Below are positions 26,265 to 35,602 of a stretch of 64,000 nt of DNA, in pieces. The DNA lies in contig JAYUKY010000015.1 in NCBI GenBank assembly GCA_043764015.1, positions 7,372 to 71,371 of the forward strand, given 5' to 3'. The translations under genes were made by a program, and so were the position numbers. Below the pieces are notes generated by a model. That model was not told where the DNA came from. It saw only the letters and a list, made by a program, of their open reading frames with translations, and did not search any database. Within the stretch, counting starts at the first letter, position 1. Each line of letters starts with the position of its first letter. The stretch is from JANYGM01 sp043764015. GTDB taxonomy: Bacteria; Bacteroidota; Bacteroidia; Cytophagales; Thermonemataceae.

Positions 26265-26398
26265 CAAATCTATTTTTTAGTTCTTCTTCTCTAATATTTT
26301 GGTAAGACATTTTTTTAGTTACTTTTTACCATTTTTATTCATAGCATAGTTTTAAACAATAGCGTTTTTATATACGAAAATTTACAAATTTGAATGAT

Positions 26399-27475
26399 TT
26401 ATTTTGCGTAGTTAGTGGCAGTTTCCAAAATAATATCAGCGTATTGAAAAATATCATCAATACGACTAATTTCAATTTTGCGTTCTGCTTTGTCTGCACC
26501 CTCAAAAAGGCTCAAATACTTCTTAGCACTATTCAGATGCAGCCTGCAAACAGGCTTACGAACATTGTTATCCAGCAAAATACCGAAATAACTTTGCGTA
26601 TCTTTGTAAAAAATGCGGTTAGGTTCAATTTTGGAGCGCAAAATTCCCTTCACAATATAAAAACATTCCATTTCCTCTTCTGTAGTAATGATTTTGGAAA
26701 CTTCATCATTTTTATTTTCAGTAGGAGAAAGTTTAGGGATTTCTGCAATTTGGAAGTTTTCATTTTCAGAAATAACGGCATTATTCAGGCGTGCATTCAC
26801 CGTTTCAGAGATGACCTGCTGGAAACTTTTACGCACAATACTACCAAATTTTTCTATCACTTTTGCACTGACAACACCTGTGTAGATTTGCTTTGTAAAA
26901 AACTTAATCAGCTCATCAGTAGGCGTGTTGAGTTCCGTAGCAATGATTTTCTTGAGTTGGGAAGTATATTTCAAATCACTTGCGCTGGCAAGTATCTCTT
27001 CCACAGAAAAATAAGATTTATGAAATTTTTTAAGTTCGTTGATTTGAGATTCATTGAAATTTGAGATGTCAATTTCTAAGAATGGGTTGTCGTCCATCTT
27101 GTTTGGAGCTTCCAAATCAGTATAAAAACGGTAGATAATTCCGTTGGTCAGAACGCCAAAACGTGCCTCCGTAACGTGGAAATACCTATGTAGTTGTGTG
27201 GCGTGAACATCTAATTTTTCTTTGAGATGCTTACATTCAATTATCATTATGGGCTTGCCATTGACAAGAATAGCATAATCAACCTTTTCTCCTTTCTTAA
27301 TTCCCAAGTCTGCAATTAGCTCTGCCGTAACCTCCAAAGGATTAAACACATCATAACCAAGTTTCTGAATGAAAGGCAAAATAAAAGCCGTTTTAGTTGC
27401 TTCTTCTGTATTTACACTATCTTTAAGTGAAACTACACGCTCACCCAATGTTTTTATTTCGTCTTTGAAATCCAT
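26399..27475 (-). CDS. Stand-alone HsdR N-terminal-type (PD-(D/E)XK) nuclease-like protein
   Basis: 358 residues. The N-terminal part (about 15-160) matches the type I restriction enzyme R protein N-terminal domain: E48, D66 (KVDYAILVNG), E80 and K82 (MIIECK) form the nuclease site, followed by TEARFGVLTNGIIYRFYTD. The C-terminal part is unassigned. There is no helicase domain, specificity or methylase gene here, so this is not a normal type I system; such single proteins are common in Bacteroidota and their function is unclear. The ATG at 27475 is chosen because the -7 box overlaps the earlier TTG. Confidence 0.8.
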   Translation of the reverse strand: MDFKDEIKTLGERVVSLKDSVNTEEATKTAFILPFIQKLGYDVFNPLEVTAELIADLGIKKGEKVDYAILVNGKPIMIIECKHLKEKLDVHATQLHRYFHVTEARFGVLTNGIIYRFYTDLEAPNKMDDNPFLEIDISNFNESQINELKKFHKSYFSVEEILASASDLKYTSQLKKIIATELNTPTDELIKFFTKQIYTGVVSAKVIEKFGSIVRKSFQQVISETVNARLNNAVISENENFQIAEIPKLSPTENKNDEVSKIITTEEEMECFYIVKGILRSKIEPNRIFYKDTQSYFGILLDNNVRKPVCRLHLNSAKKYLSLFEGADKAERKIEISRIDDIFQYADIILETATNYAK

Positions 27476-27505
27476 ATTATGAAAAGTTTTAGTTGATATA
27501 TTTCT

Positions 27506-27513
27506 CAAAAATA
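27506..27513 (-). promoter_or_regulatory. -7 box of the HsdR-N-like gene
   Basis: TATTTTTG on the minus strand, overlapping a rejected TTG start at 27508 and 31 bp before ATG 27475. Confidence 0.55.
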
Positions 27514-27575
27514 CAAAAAAACTTTATATTACAATACTTTTGTAAGATAAAGTTATAGCATTGGAGTAATTTTTT

Positions 27576-27609
27576 AAAAGGCACAGATTAAAAAAATCCG
27601 TGCCTTTTA
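27576..27609 (-). terminator. Terminator of the glutamate-synthase-like gene
   Basis: Stem AAAAGGCACAGAT / ATCCGTGCCTTTT (one mismatch) with an A-rich loop, 62 bp past the stop at 27671. Confidence 0.75.
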
Positions 27610-27670
27610 TATAATCTTTAAAACTCTAATTAAAATTTGTACTTCCAATCTCGTATTTCGTACTTAGTTT

Positions 27671-29299
27671 TTAGTGCGCTTTTGCTACTGCAATACCTTT
27701 TCCTTGTCCCAAACCGCCCAAATGAGGACAATTCAGCAGTTCTTTCACAGAAACAAAAGGAACAGCAACTTTTTCATAACCAAAACTACTTTCTAATGAT
27801 TGTGTTGATTTTGCCTCGCCCATACCAACTTCAATGTCGTGCATAGTCATTTGGCTTGGGTGTTCGTAGTTGCAGGCGTGTGTAAGTTCCACAATTTCTT
27901 TTCTTAGCGTTTTGATATAATTAGCAAAACGAGCAGATTTTAATTCTGGATTTAGACCACTCATTAGCCATTTATTTTGTGTCGCAACACCTGCAGGGCA
28001 TTTATTTGTGTGGCAAACTTGCGCCTGAATACAACCCACAGACATCATTGCCTCACGTGCCACATTGATACAATCCGCACCCATAGAGAACGCCAGCATA
28101 GCTTTTGCAGGAAAACCAAGACGACCAGAAGCAATAAAAACAATCCTATCAGCAAGCCCTTTGGCTGCAAAAAGTTTATAAACATTCGCAAAAGCAAACA
28201 TAAACGGCAACGCCACGTGGTCGGCAAAAGCGTGTGGTGCAGCTCCTGTGCCACCTTCTCCACCATCAACGGTAATAAAATCTGGTCCTTTACCAGTTTT
28301 TAGCATAATGTCCGCAAGCTCTTCCCACATTTCCATTTTACCCACAGCCGCCTTAAAACCAACAGGCAAACCTGTCTGTTCTGCAATATTTTCAATAAAA
28401 TCTACCATTTCTTGTATTGTCGTAAACGCAGAATGACAAACAGGAGAAAGTGCATCTTGGTTTGGCATCAACCCACGAATAGCCGCAATTTCAGGAGTAA
28501 CCTTTGCGCCAGGCAAAATACCACCTTTCCCAGGCTTTGCACCTTGTGAAAGTTTCACTTCAATAGCACGTACAAACTGATTTTTTTCTACTAACGCCTT
28601 CAGTTTTTCCATAGAAAAATTGCCTTTTTCATCTCTCACACCAAAATAACCTGTTCCAAAGTGAAAAATTACATCAGCACCGTTAGAATGATAGGGAGAA
28701 AGCCCGCCCTCACCCGTATTGTGGTAGCTACCAATCATTTGTGCGCCCAAATTCATAGCTTGAACAGCATTTTTTGAAAGAGAACCATAACTCATAGCTG
28801 AAATATTGACAACAGAATACGGTCTGAAAGGTCTTCTACGCTTGTTGTAAGCACCAAAAATTTTGGCACAAGGCACAAAATAAGGGTCTTTTTGGTTGGG
28901 GTGGTCTGCTGCCATACGGTACGCAAACAGAGAAGGATTGATAAATACGTGTCCTGGCGCATAAACGTCTTTATCTGTACCAAAAGCCCCATAATTATTT
29001 TCTTTTTTTGAAGAAGCATACACCCAACCACGTTCAGAGCGGTTGAAGGGAAGTTCTTCACGGTTGCTAGCAACAATATATTGCCTAAGTTCTGGTCCTA
29101 TTGACTCCAAAAGGTAACGCAAACGCCCTACAACAGGAAAATTATGCTTAATGGTTTGCGACTTATTAAAGAAAATATCTTTAATAGCCATATAAATAAT
29201 GACAATAGGAATCAATATCCAAAGATAATGAAAGCCTATTTCTTCAATTTGGATAATTTTTTCAAAGAAATTTCCAATGGATTTAAAAAATTCATTCAT
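27671..29299 (-). CDS. FMN-binding glutamate synthase family protein
   Basis: 542 residues. One N-terminal membrane helix (about 22-42), then a glutamate synthase FMN/Fe-S domain: MSYGSLSKNAVQAMNLGA, HNTGEGGLSPYH, KLSQGAKPGKGG, TVDGGEGGTGAAP. Cysteines C-x5-C-x4-C in CIQAQVCHTNKCPAG would hold a 3Fe-4S cluster. It lacks the amidotransferase and C-terminal GXGXG domains, so it is not a full GltB; the natural reaction of these short, membrane-tethered homologues is unknown. The ATG at 29299 is preferred to an upstream TTG. Confidence 0.88.
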   Translation of the reverse strand: MNEFFKSIGNFFEKIIQIEEIGFHYLWILIPIVIIYMAIKDIFFNKSQTIKHNFPVVGRLRYLLESIGPELRQYIVASNREELPFNRSERGWVYASSKKENNYGAFGTDKDVYAPGHVFINPSLFAYRMAADHPNQKDPYFVPCAKIFGAYNKRRRPFRPYSVVNISAMSYGSLSKNAVQAMNLGAQMIGSYHNTGEGGLSPYHSNGADVIFHFGTGYFGVRDEKGNFSMEKLKALVEKNQFVRAIEVKLSQGAKPGKGGILPGAKVTPEIAAIRGLMPNQDALSPVCHSAFTTIQEMVDFIENIAEQTGLPVGFKAAVGKMEMWEELADIMLKTGKGPDFITVDGGEGGTGAAPHAFADHVALPFMFAFANVYKLFAAKGLADRIVFIASGRLGFPAKAMLAFSMGADCINVAREAMMSVGCIQAQVCHTNKCPAGVATQNKWLMSGLNPELKSARFANYIKTLRKEIVELTHACNYEHPSQMTMHDIEVGMGEAKSTQSLESSFGYEKVAVPFVSVKELLNCPHLGGLGQGKGIAVAKAH

Positions 29300-29506
29300 A
29301 ATAAAGTTGATTTTGGGAAATAATAGTAAGGTTTGAACTAAAAAATTTCTTAAATATAACAACTTGATTTGAGATAATCAATATTTATATACAATATTAT
29401 TTAGGACTTTTTATGTATTTGTCTTTTTCTACTAATATTTGTAACAAAAATGTTCTTTTATGTGTTTAAAAATGAGGCAGCAATCATTTTTATTTAAAAA
29501 AATCTT

Positions 29507-30082
29507 ATGAAAATTTTATTAGTTTTTTCCTTTATTCTTTCCGCTTGTATAGGCGGAACAACCATCAAAACACGTCCAACCAATATGACAACAGAAGAAA
29601 ATTCAAACAAAACAACATTTTATTCCTTCAAAATGAAAGGAATTGATGGCAAAGAGATTGATTTTAGCCAATACAAAGGCAAAAAAGTTTTATTGGTCAA
29701 TGTAGCCTCTGAATGTGGTTACACAAAACAATATGAACAATTACAAGCATTACACGCTCAATATGCAGAAAAAGTAGTTGTTTTAGGTTTCCCTGCTAAT
29801 AATTTTGGCGGACAAGAACCAGGTACAAATGCAGAAGTAGCTACTTTTTGCAAAACAAAATTTGGTGTAACTTTCCAAATGTTTGAAAAAATCTCTGTGA
29901 AAGGAACAGACACGCACCCACTTTATCAGTGGCTTTCTACAAAAGCAGAAAACGGCTGGAATGAAGAAGCTCCAAACTGGAATTTCTGTAAATATTTAGT
30001 AAACGAAAAAGGAGAATTAGTTAAATTTTTCAAATCTGGCGTTGATCCTATTGGTGATGAAATGCTTGCAGCTATCAAATAA
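29507..30082 (+). CDS. Glutathione peroxidase-like lipoprotein
   Basis: 191 residues with a short lipoprotein signal (ILSACIGG), so it acts on the periplasmic side. The catalytic tetrad is seen: C70 (ASECGYT), Gln in FGGQEPG, Trp and Asn in NWNFCKY. It should reduce hydroperoxides, probably with thioredoxin-type thiols rather than glutathione, as in other Cys-type family members. Monocistronic; the tRNA-His gene follows. Confidence 0.9.
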   Translation: MKILLVFSFILSACIGGTTIKTRPTNMTTEENSNKTTFYSFKMKGIDGKEIDFSQYKGKKVLLVNVASECGYTKQYEQLQALHAQYAEKVVVLGFPANNFGGQEPGTNAEVATFCKTKFGVTFQMFEKISVKGTDTHPLYQWLSTKAENGWNEEAPNWNFCKYLVNEKGELVKFFKSGVDPIGDEMLAAIK

Positions 30083-30180
30083 AGTTACTCAAAATCAAGT
30101 TATTGCATAGAAAATGCAATAACTTGTAGAAAAATCTCTAAAAAAGTTGCAAAAAAGTTTTTTAGTTCAAAAAATAGTAT

Positions 30181-30188
30181 TACATTTG
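30181..30188 (+). promoter_or_regulatory. -7 box of tRNA-His
   Basis: TACATTTG followed by CA, 20 bp before the tRNA. Confidence 0.65.
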
Positions 30189-30208
30189 CAGACTGAAATA
30201 ACAGAATG

Positions 30209-30285
30209 GAGGTTGTAGCTCAGTTGGTTAGAGCGCTGGTTTGTGGTGCCGGAGGTCGTGGGTTCGAGACCCATCATCCTCCCCA
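30209..30285 (+). tRNA. tRNA-His (GTG)
   Basis: Cloverleaf read by eye: acceptor GAGGTTG with CATCCTC (one T-T mismatch), D arm GCTC...GAGC, anticodon loop TTGTGGT giving GTG, T arm GTGGG/CCCAT with TTCGAGA. A G at 30208 facing C73 supplies the extra 5' G typical of tRNA-His. CCA is encoded at 30283-30285. Confidence 0.95.
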
Positions 30286-30300
30286 AAATGTTTTCAAAAT

Positions 30301-30339
30301 AAAAAAGTGTTCTAAATTTAATTTTAGAACACTTTTTTT
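30301..30339 (+). terminator. Terminator after tRNA-His
   Basis: Stem AAAAAAGTGTTCTAAA with its complement and a T-run, 16 bp after the tRNA. Confidence 0.85.
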
Positions 30340-30385
30340 AGTTATTTTGAATAATCAAAAAAGTATAAAAATACATAATAAAATT

Positions 30386-30420
30386 AAAAAGCCATTCCAA
30401 ATATTTGAAATGGCTTTTTT
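30386..30420 (-). terminator. Terminator of the OmpA-family gene
   Basis: Stem AAAAAGCCATT(T)C around CAAATATTTG, symmetrical enough to work on both strands; 47 bp past the stop at 30467. AATTACG-type heptamers lie between (about 30431-30461). Confidence 0.75.
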
Positions 30421-30466
30421 GTTGTCAAAATACGTAATTCGTAATTGATAATTTGTAATTGAAAAA

Positions 30467-32782
30467 CTATGGTTTTTTGTTAAGTTTTTCTTTCTTTTCT
30501 TTCTCAATCTTCTTTTTTTCTTCTTCTAAGGCTTTTTTCTCATCAAATTTAGTGTCTTCAAATTTCTTTTCTTTGTCAAATTTATCTTTGATTTCAAGCG
30601 TTCCGTCAGATACATAATCCAAAATTTGGAATTCTACACGTCTGTTTTGCGCTCTGCCTTCTTTAGTGTTGTTTGTCGCAATAGGCTTTCCTTCTCCAAA
30701 ACCTTTATGTTCCATACGGCTCATTTCTATACCTTGTGAGCCAATAAAAGTATAAACAGATTTTGCTCTGCGTTGCGAAAGGTCAAGGTTGCGAGCATCT
30801 GTACCAACGGCATCTGTATGCGCCCAAACGCCCACTTTTAGGCTTGGATTTTCTTGCATCAATTTATTTACATAATCAACTTCTAATTTAGAAGCTGGCG
30901 TAAGTTTATCAGAATTAAATTCAAATGTAATAGAATTCACAACCAAAACTGCATTCTTTTTCAGCCTTCTCAACAAAACAATTTTTTCTAATTTTTTCTT
31001 ACTATTAAGAATATTCATAGTATCATTTTTGAAAAAATACCCTTTTGCACTTACTTTTAAGTCAAATTTTCCATTATTGATGTTTTCCAAAGATTTTTTG
31101 CTGACATCATTCACATCCACAATATCTTTTTTAGTTTTGTCTGTTACAATAAGACGTGATGCAACTGGTTCTCTTGTTTCTTCATCTAAAATAATTACCA
31201 CAGGCACATCAGCTACTATTTTTATAGGTGTAAGCGGAATTTCTATCAAATCATTTTCTTTGTATTTAGCTAATTCTTCTGGCGTAATTTCAAAAAATTT
31301 GTCTTCAAAACCAACTTTCTTAACAATCATTGTGTATTTGAAATTTTTATTAAATTTGTGTGCCACCATTCCATTTTCATTGGAAGCTGTAGGAGTATCT
31401 TTTTCTTCTGTTACTTTAATAAGTACACTTGCAGTTGGTACAAACTTTTTAGTTTCTGCGTGAATAGTGATAGCAGCAAGCATTATATAGCTTGTAAAAG
31501 GTTTTTTAGACGAAAACTCATAAATATCATCTCGTCCCACACCGCCTTCTCTATTAGAAGAAAGATAGCCCGAAAGGCCGTCATTTGCTACAATCATACC
31601 AAAATCATCTTTTGGCGTGTTCATTGGATAACCCAAATTAACGGGTTTCATAAACTTTCCATCTACGTTTTCACACATAAACAAATCTAATCCACCTAAG
31701 CCACTATGACCAGTAGAAGAGAAAAACAAATTGCCACGAGCATCTACATAAGGGAACATTTCGTTACCTAAAGTGTTGATTTCTTTGCCCATATTTTTAG
31801 GTTCAGACCATTTTCCATTCTCACAAACAGACACAAAAATATCTTTTCCACCTATTGATTTATCCGTTGGGTCAGAGATAAAATATAAAGTTTTGCCGTC
31901 TGGCGCAAGTGCAGGCGCACCTACAGAATATTCGCTACTATTATAAGGAAATTCTTTTTCATTAGACAAAACGCCATCTTTATTTTTTGTAGCAATGTAT
32001 AATTTCAATTTATTAACGCCTTCTGTGCTTGTTTTGTACTTGCTATTGGTATAATTATTCCTTGTAAAAATCATAGAATCACCAGAAGGAAAAAATGCAA
32101 TAGGACCCTCGTGGTACTTGCTATTGAGCTTTTTAGAGTATTTTTGAAGTTCTTTTGGAGTAGTTTTTGCATCAGCAACAGAATACAAATCAAGGTATGA
32201 AGTATTATTCCATTCAAATTTGTTGCCACCTGCTTTATGTCTGTTAGAAACAAAAATAAGTTTGTTTTCGTCTTTATCCGTTATGTTATAAGTTGGGCTA
32301 AAATCATCTTGGTCAGAGTTGAAAGGCGCAATTTTCACTTGATATTGTGTAGAATCTTTATAAAAACTTGGCATATTGCTATAAGCCTCTGAAAATCCTT
32401 TTGGGCGACCGTCTTCTTTTGCTTCTCTTGCGTAGGCATCATACCAAATTTTGGCTTGGCTATGTTTTCCATTGCTTGCAAGTGCTTCTGCATAATGTAG
32501 TTTACTTTTCACCTCGCTTGTTGGTGCAGAAACAACTTTTGCATACCAAATTTCTGCTTCTTTTGGTTCATTCATTTTTTGATAACAATTAGCTATTTTT
32601 TCTTGAATAAAAACTGAATTGGTATCTTTTTTCAACGCACTTTGATACTCTTTTAGGGCATCAGCGTACTGCAAACGGTCGTAAGACGTGTTTGCTCTGG
32701 CAAGTTTTCTTTCTACTTTTTCTTGCGCAAATGTGGCAAAAAAACTGAAAAATAAAATTCCGACAACGAGAATTCTTTTCAT
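30467..32782 (-). CDS. OmpA-family protein with TPR and PD40 propeller (PorE-like)
   Basis: 771 residues: signal peptide (FFSFFATFAQ), TPR helices (about 20-125), a PD40/WD40-like beta-propeller (about 150-430; repeats such as KLIFVSNRHK and TLYFISDPTD), one or two carboxypeptidase-regulatory-like domains (about 440-610), an OmpA C-terminal peptidoglycan-binding domain (about 625-735; NSITFEFNSDKL, AHTDAVGTDARNLDLSQRRA, NRRVEFQI) and a Lys/Glu-rich tail. The order matches PorE of the type IX secretion system, which links the machine to the wall. Other paralogues share it, so PorE identity is a guess. No lipobox is evident. Confidence 0.9.
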   Translation of the reverse strand: MKRILVVGILFFSFFATFAQEKVERKLARANTSYDRLQYADALKEYQSALKKDTNSVFIQEKIANCYQKMNEPKEAEIWYAKVVSAPTSEVKSKLHYAEALASNGKHSQAKIWYDAYAREAKEDGRPKGFSEAYSNMPSFYKDSTQYQVKIAPFNSDQDDFSPTYNITDKDENKLIFVSNRHKAGGNKFEWNNTSYLDLYSVADAKTTPKELQKYSKKLNSKYHEGPIAFFPSGDSMIFTRNNYTNSKYKTSTEGVNKLKLYIATKNKDGVLSNEKEFPYNSSEYSVGAPALAPDGKTLYFISDPTDKSIGGKDIFVSVCENGKWSEPKNMGKEINTLGNEMFPYVDARGNLFFSSTGHSGLGGLDLFMCENVDGKFMKPVNLGYPMNTPKDDFGMIVANDGLSGYLSSNREGGVGRDDIYEFSSKKPFTSYIMLAAITIHAETKKFVPTASVLIKVTEEKDTPTASNENGMVAHKFNKNFKYTMIVKKVGFEDKFFEITPEELAKYKENDLIEIPLTPIKIVADVPVVIILDEETREPVASRLIVTDKTKKDIVDVNDVSKKSLENINNGKFDLKVSAKGYFFKNDTMNILNSKKKLEKIVLLRRLKKNAVLVVNSITFEFNSDKLTPASKLEVDYVNKLMQENPSLKVGVWAHTDAVGTDARNLDLSQRRAKSVYTFIGSQGIEMSRMEHKGFGEGKPIATNNTKEGRAQNRRVEFQILDYVSDGTLEIKDKFDKEKKFEDTKFDEKKALEEEKKKIEKEKKEKLNKKP

Positions 32783-32836
32783 AGATATTATAAATTAAAA
32801 TGGTTGATATGGTTTAATTGTTGTGGTATATCAAAG

Positions 32837-32844
32837 CAAAAATA
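32837..32844 (-). promoter_or_regulatory. -7 box of the OmpA-family gene
   Basis: TATTTTTG on the minus strand, 55 bp before ATG 32782. Confidence 0.5.
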
Positions 32845-32871
32845 ACATTTTAAAACTACAAAACAAAAAAG

Positions 32872-32947
32872 CACAAAATATTTAGGATTTTCCTAAATAT
32901 TTTGTGTCTTTTTTGTGGTACTTTTGAGAGTTTTTAGACTCTCAAAA
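32872..32947 (-). terminator. Double hairpin after the bacilliredoxin gene
   Basis: Two hairpins in series: TTTTGAGAGT/ACTCTCAAAA (32922-32947) and a perfect 16-bp stem on CACAAAATATTTAGGA (32872-32906) followed by a T-run on the minus strand. Confidence 0.75.
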
Positions 32948-32957
32948 AATTAAAATA

Positions 32958-33389
32958 TTAGCAAAATTCTGTAAAAACCTGCTCCAAATGCGCTGCAATC
33001 ATTTGTGCAGTACGTCCTTCTATATGGTGTCTTTCTACAAAGTGTACCAATTCACCATCTTTGAAAAGTGCAATTGAAGGAGAAGACGCAGGGTAAGGCA
33101 TCATATATTCACGCACCTTGCTAACAGCATCTTTTTCCATTCCTGCAAAAACTGTTGTCAAGTTGGTAGGTTTTTTTTCACTTATTGAAAGGGCTAATTT
33201 GATGCCAGGACGAGCCGTTCCAGCTGCACAACCACATACAGAATTAATAACTACAAGCGTTGTACCCACTTTATTGTTATCAAAAGTGCTTATTACTTCT
33301 TCTGCATTTTTAAGTTCTTTGAAACCAATAGAAGTTAAATCTTCTCTCATTGGTTTTACCATTTCTTCTGGATACATATTATTATTCAT
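32958..33389 (-). CDS. BrxA/BrxB family bacilliredoxin
   Basis: 143 residues, thioredoxin-like. The family motif CGC is in NSVCGCAAGTARPG. Such proteins remove bacillithiol or related thiol caps from oxidised proteins. Bacteroidota often make bacillithiol, which fits. C-terminal IEGRTAQMIAAHLEQ is typical. BrxA versus BrxB cannot be decided by eye. A hairpin of 15-bp arms lies upstream (33419-33451). Confidence 0.92.
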   Translation of the reverse strand: MNNNMYPEEMVKPMREDLTSIGFKELKNAEEVISTFDNNKVGTTLVVINSVCGCAAGTARPGIKLALSISEKKPTNLTTVFAGMEKDAVSKVREYMMPYPASSPSIALFKDGELVHFVERHHIEGRTAQMIAAHLEQVFTEFC

Positions 33390-33418
33390 TTTAAGATTTT
33401 AGTTTTTTTTTGACGTTT

Positions 33419-33451
33419 AACTTCCCGAAAGTTGAAAACTTTCGGGAAGTT
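33419..33451. repeat. Perfect 15-bp-arm hairpin
   Basis: AACTTCCCGAAAGTT, three bases, then the exact inverted copy. It sits between the GT9 stop and the bacilliredoxin start. It could terminate the GT9 transcript or be a relative of the dnaB leader hairpin. Confidence 0.65.
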
Positions 33452-33481
33452 GAGATACATCAAATCCAAAACACAAAAATA

Positions 33482-34582
33482 TTATTTTTTGTTCAATTTG
33501 TCAATTTCCCAACTAAAAATAACGTCTGCTACTTGTTGTGGTGTTATTTCTCTGATACAAAAGCAATTTTGCGTTTTTTTGCAATCATTACAATTTTTTT
33601 CTACACACATATAGGTAGCGTGTGTGCCAAGCGGTTGCCAACGTGTTGGGTGCATAGGTTTTATAGGTGGATAAATGCCCAAAGCATATTTTCCTAGTGC
33701 TGCCGCAATATGCAAAGGTCCTGTACTACATGCTAAAAGCCCATCAGCAAGACCTATAAAAGCAAGAAGTTCTGTAAGTGAAAGTTTGCCTGTTAAGTCT
33801 GTAATATATTCATTATCAACTAATTGAAAATCAAGATTTGTTATTTCTTTTCTAATTATTTCACCTTCTGCTTGCGTTCCTGTAATAAAAATATGAAATT
33901 TATTATTCTTATTACTTTGATGTAATATTTTTGCTAAATCCAGATAGTTTTTAAGCCCCCATTCTCTTGCGCTTCCGTTTGATTTTGGGTGAAAAATAAG
34001 GTTAAATATATTTTTAGATGTATCTTTTTTTAGTAATTTTTCTATTTTTTGTAGATTTTCCAAAGGAATTTTAGGTATTTCAATTCCATAAAAATCAGAA
34101 AAATATTCTAAGTTTAAATTATCAATCATTTTACTTAAATAATTGATTTTAAGCAATTTAGCAAGTGGTTTTAGGAGTTTGAAATTAAGTTGGGTTTCGT
34201 GAAGATTAGAGTTTTTACGAGAAAAATTAATAAGTTTGTTACAATAAATCCAATGAAAAAGTCGGTGGCTTGTGCCAATACGCAAAGGGATATTACTTTT
34301 TTTAGCAATTTTAGCAATTTCTTTATCAGGGAAAATAAAAATAATAGCATCTGCATTTATTTCTGTGAGCTTTTGGGGAGATTTTAATAATTCTTCTCTA
34401 TCCAGAAAAACATCAACAAAACGACTACTTTCTATGATTGGTTTGGTGTAAGTTTTTCCTATAAAATAAATTTTTAGACTAGGGCAAACGCTTTTCAAAA
34501 AGCCCGCCAAAGGCAAAGTAAGCACTACATCACCTAGATTGTCGGTACGACTAATAATTATTTTAATGAGTTTTTCCTGCAT
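33482..34582 (-). CDS. Glycosyltransferase family 9 (heptosyltransferase-like)
   Basis: 366 residues. GT9 features: N-terminal ISRTDNLGDVVLTLPLAGFLK, the nucleotide-sugar region IFHPKSNGSAREWGLKNY, and the C-terminal LLACSTGPLHIAAALGK followed by PPIKPMHPTRWQPLG. The family adds heptose or a similar sugar to lipopolysaccharide core in the cytoplasm. The natural sugar here is unknown. A Cys-rich C-terminal segment (CVEKNCNDCKKTQNCFC) is present, as in many Bacteroidota homologues. Confidence 0.9.
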   Translation of the reverse strand: MQEKLIKIIISRTDNLGDVVLTLPLAGFLKSVCPSLKIYFIGKTYTKPIIESSRFVDVFLDREELLKSPQKLTEINADAIIFIFPDKEIAKIAKKSNIPLRIGTSHRLFHWIYCNKLINFSRKNSNLHETQLNFKLLKPLAKLLKINYLSKMIDNLNLEYFSDFYGIEIPKIPLENLQKIEKLLKKDTSKNIFNLIFHPKSNGSAREWGLKNYLDLAKILHQSNKNNKFHIFITGTQAEGEIIRKEITNLDFQLVDNEYITDLTGKLSLTELLAFIGLADGLLACSTGPLHIAAALGKYALGIYPPIKPMHPTRWQPLGTHATYMCVEKNCNDCKKTQNCFCIREITPQQVADVIFSWEIDKLNKK

Positions 34583-34601
34583 TGGAAGGATTTAAGACGT
34601 G

Positions 34602-35240
34602 TTATCTATGCTTATCTTCTGGCAATCTGCACAAATGATAAGAAATCTTCAATAAAAAAAGATAATATCCAAAATAGTCTAAGGAGGCTATTCTGTATTT
34701 TAATAGTTGGGTGTTTAGTTTTTGTAATTCTTTGGTAGGAAACCAGAAAAGCTTGTCCAACATAGCTAAATATTCTTTTCCATTTTTTGGGTTTGGTGGC
34801 AAATAAAAGATGTTAGAATTTTGCTGATTTTTGATATTAAATTCAATATTTTCTATCTTAATATTTTTATTTTTACATATTTCTGAAAGATAATCTTTGA
34901 GTTCTACAAGTGGTGCAAACAAGATTTGCTTGGGTATATCTCTGTTTTTGGTTTCATCTTCCATATCACAAGTGCTAGACACAATGATAGCACTTGTGAT
35001 TTTTTTCTCATAATTTCTTGTTTCATCATTCCAAAAAGGTACTCTAATCTCAGCAATCAAATCCCCCTGCAATAAAAATCCACTTTCAGAACTAAGATAA
35101 AAGTGTGTATAATTTTTATCTGATTCAGATTTCTCAGCACGAAATTGTGCTAATCCCTTACGCAACCTGTCTTTATCTGTTTCATAAATATATGGTTGAG
35201 ATAAAAATTTCTCAAAAAAAGTAGTATTAAACTCAACCAT
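34602..35240 (-). CDS. Third gene of the TIGR04255 cassette, unknown function
   Basis: 212 residues, soluble, no membrane segment or known domain. A central stretch reads GFLLQGDLIAEIRVPFW, then SAIIVSSTCDMED, then PKQILFAPLVELKDYL; the SxTCD-then-APL pattern recalls several uncharacterised families, but I cannot name one. It starts 1 bp after the previous stop; an alternative ATG at 35258 would overlap that gene by 17 bp. The tight spacing implies translational coupling with the two upstream genes. Possibly a defence or stress module; no catalytic motif is recognised. Confidence 0.7.
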   Translation of the reverse strand: MVEFNTTFFEKFLSQPYIYETDKDRLRKGLAQFRAEKSESDKNYTHFYLSSESGFLLQGDLIAEIRVPFWNDETRNYEKKITSAIIVSSTCDMEDETKNRDIPKQILFAPLVELKDYLSEICKNKNIKIENIEFNIKNQQNSNIFYLPPNPKNGKEYLAMLDKLFWFPTKELQKLNTQLLKYRIASLDYFGYYLFLLKISYHLCRLPEDKHR

Positions 35241-35241
35241 A

Positions 35242-35598
35242 TTACAACATTCCTTCAATTATTGATGTATTTTTTAAACTTCTCTCCCATACTTTTATTA
35301 AAATATCATATGCTTCACCTGTAAGCGGTTTTGAGCCTTCAAACATTTCATTTCCTAAGCCAATAAAGTCACCTTGTTGCAAAAAAGCATCACTTTCAAT
35401 AGAATCATCTTCTTTTATTGGGCTAATTACTGCTTTGGAATAATATAAACTAAATAGATAAGTTGATTTCTCCAATGCAGAAAAAACAAAGGCATCAGGT
35501 TGAAAATAATCTTTTTTAAGATATTTAGTGGTATCTTGTATTATTTCAGTGTGACTGTTGCTATTGTTTTTTGCTATTTCTTCTGTCATAAGTATCAT
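35242..35598 (-). CDS. Second gene of the TIGR04255 cassette, unknown function
   Basis: 118 residues, acidic, probably helical. The segment DAFLQQGDFIGLGNEMFEG shares the LQQGD / LLQGD wording with the third protein (GFLLQGDL), a small hint that the two act on the same thing. It starts 4 bp after the TIGR04255 stop. No recognised domain or signal peptide. Confidence 0.7.
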   Translation of the reverse strand: MILMTEEIAKNNSNSHTEIIQDTTKYLKKDYFQPDAFVFSALEKSTYLFSLYYSKAVISPIKEDDSIESDAFLQQGDFIGLGNEMFEGSKPLTGEAYDILIKVWERSLKNTSIIEGML

Positions 35599-35602
35599 AT
35601 TT

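Noticed and set aside
26390..27064. 224-codon plus-strand frame
   Set aside because: It lies antisense to the HsdR-N-like gene and has no recognisable protein features.
30206..30448. 80-codon frame over the tRNA
   Set aside because: It reads through tRNA-His and two terminator hairpins.
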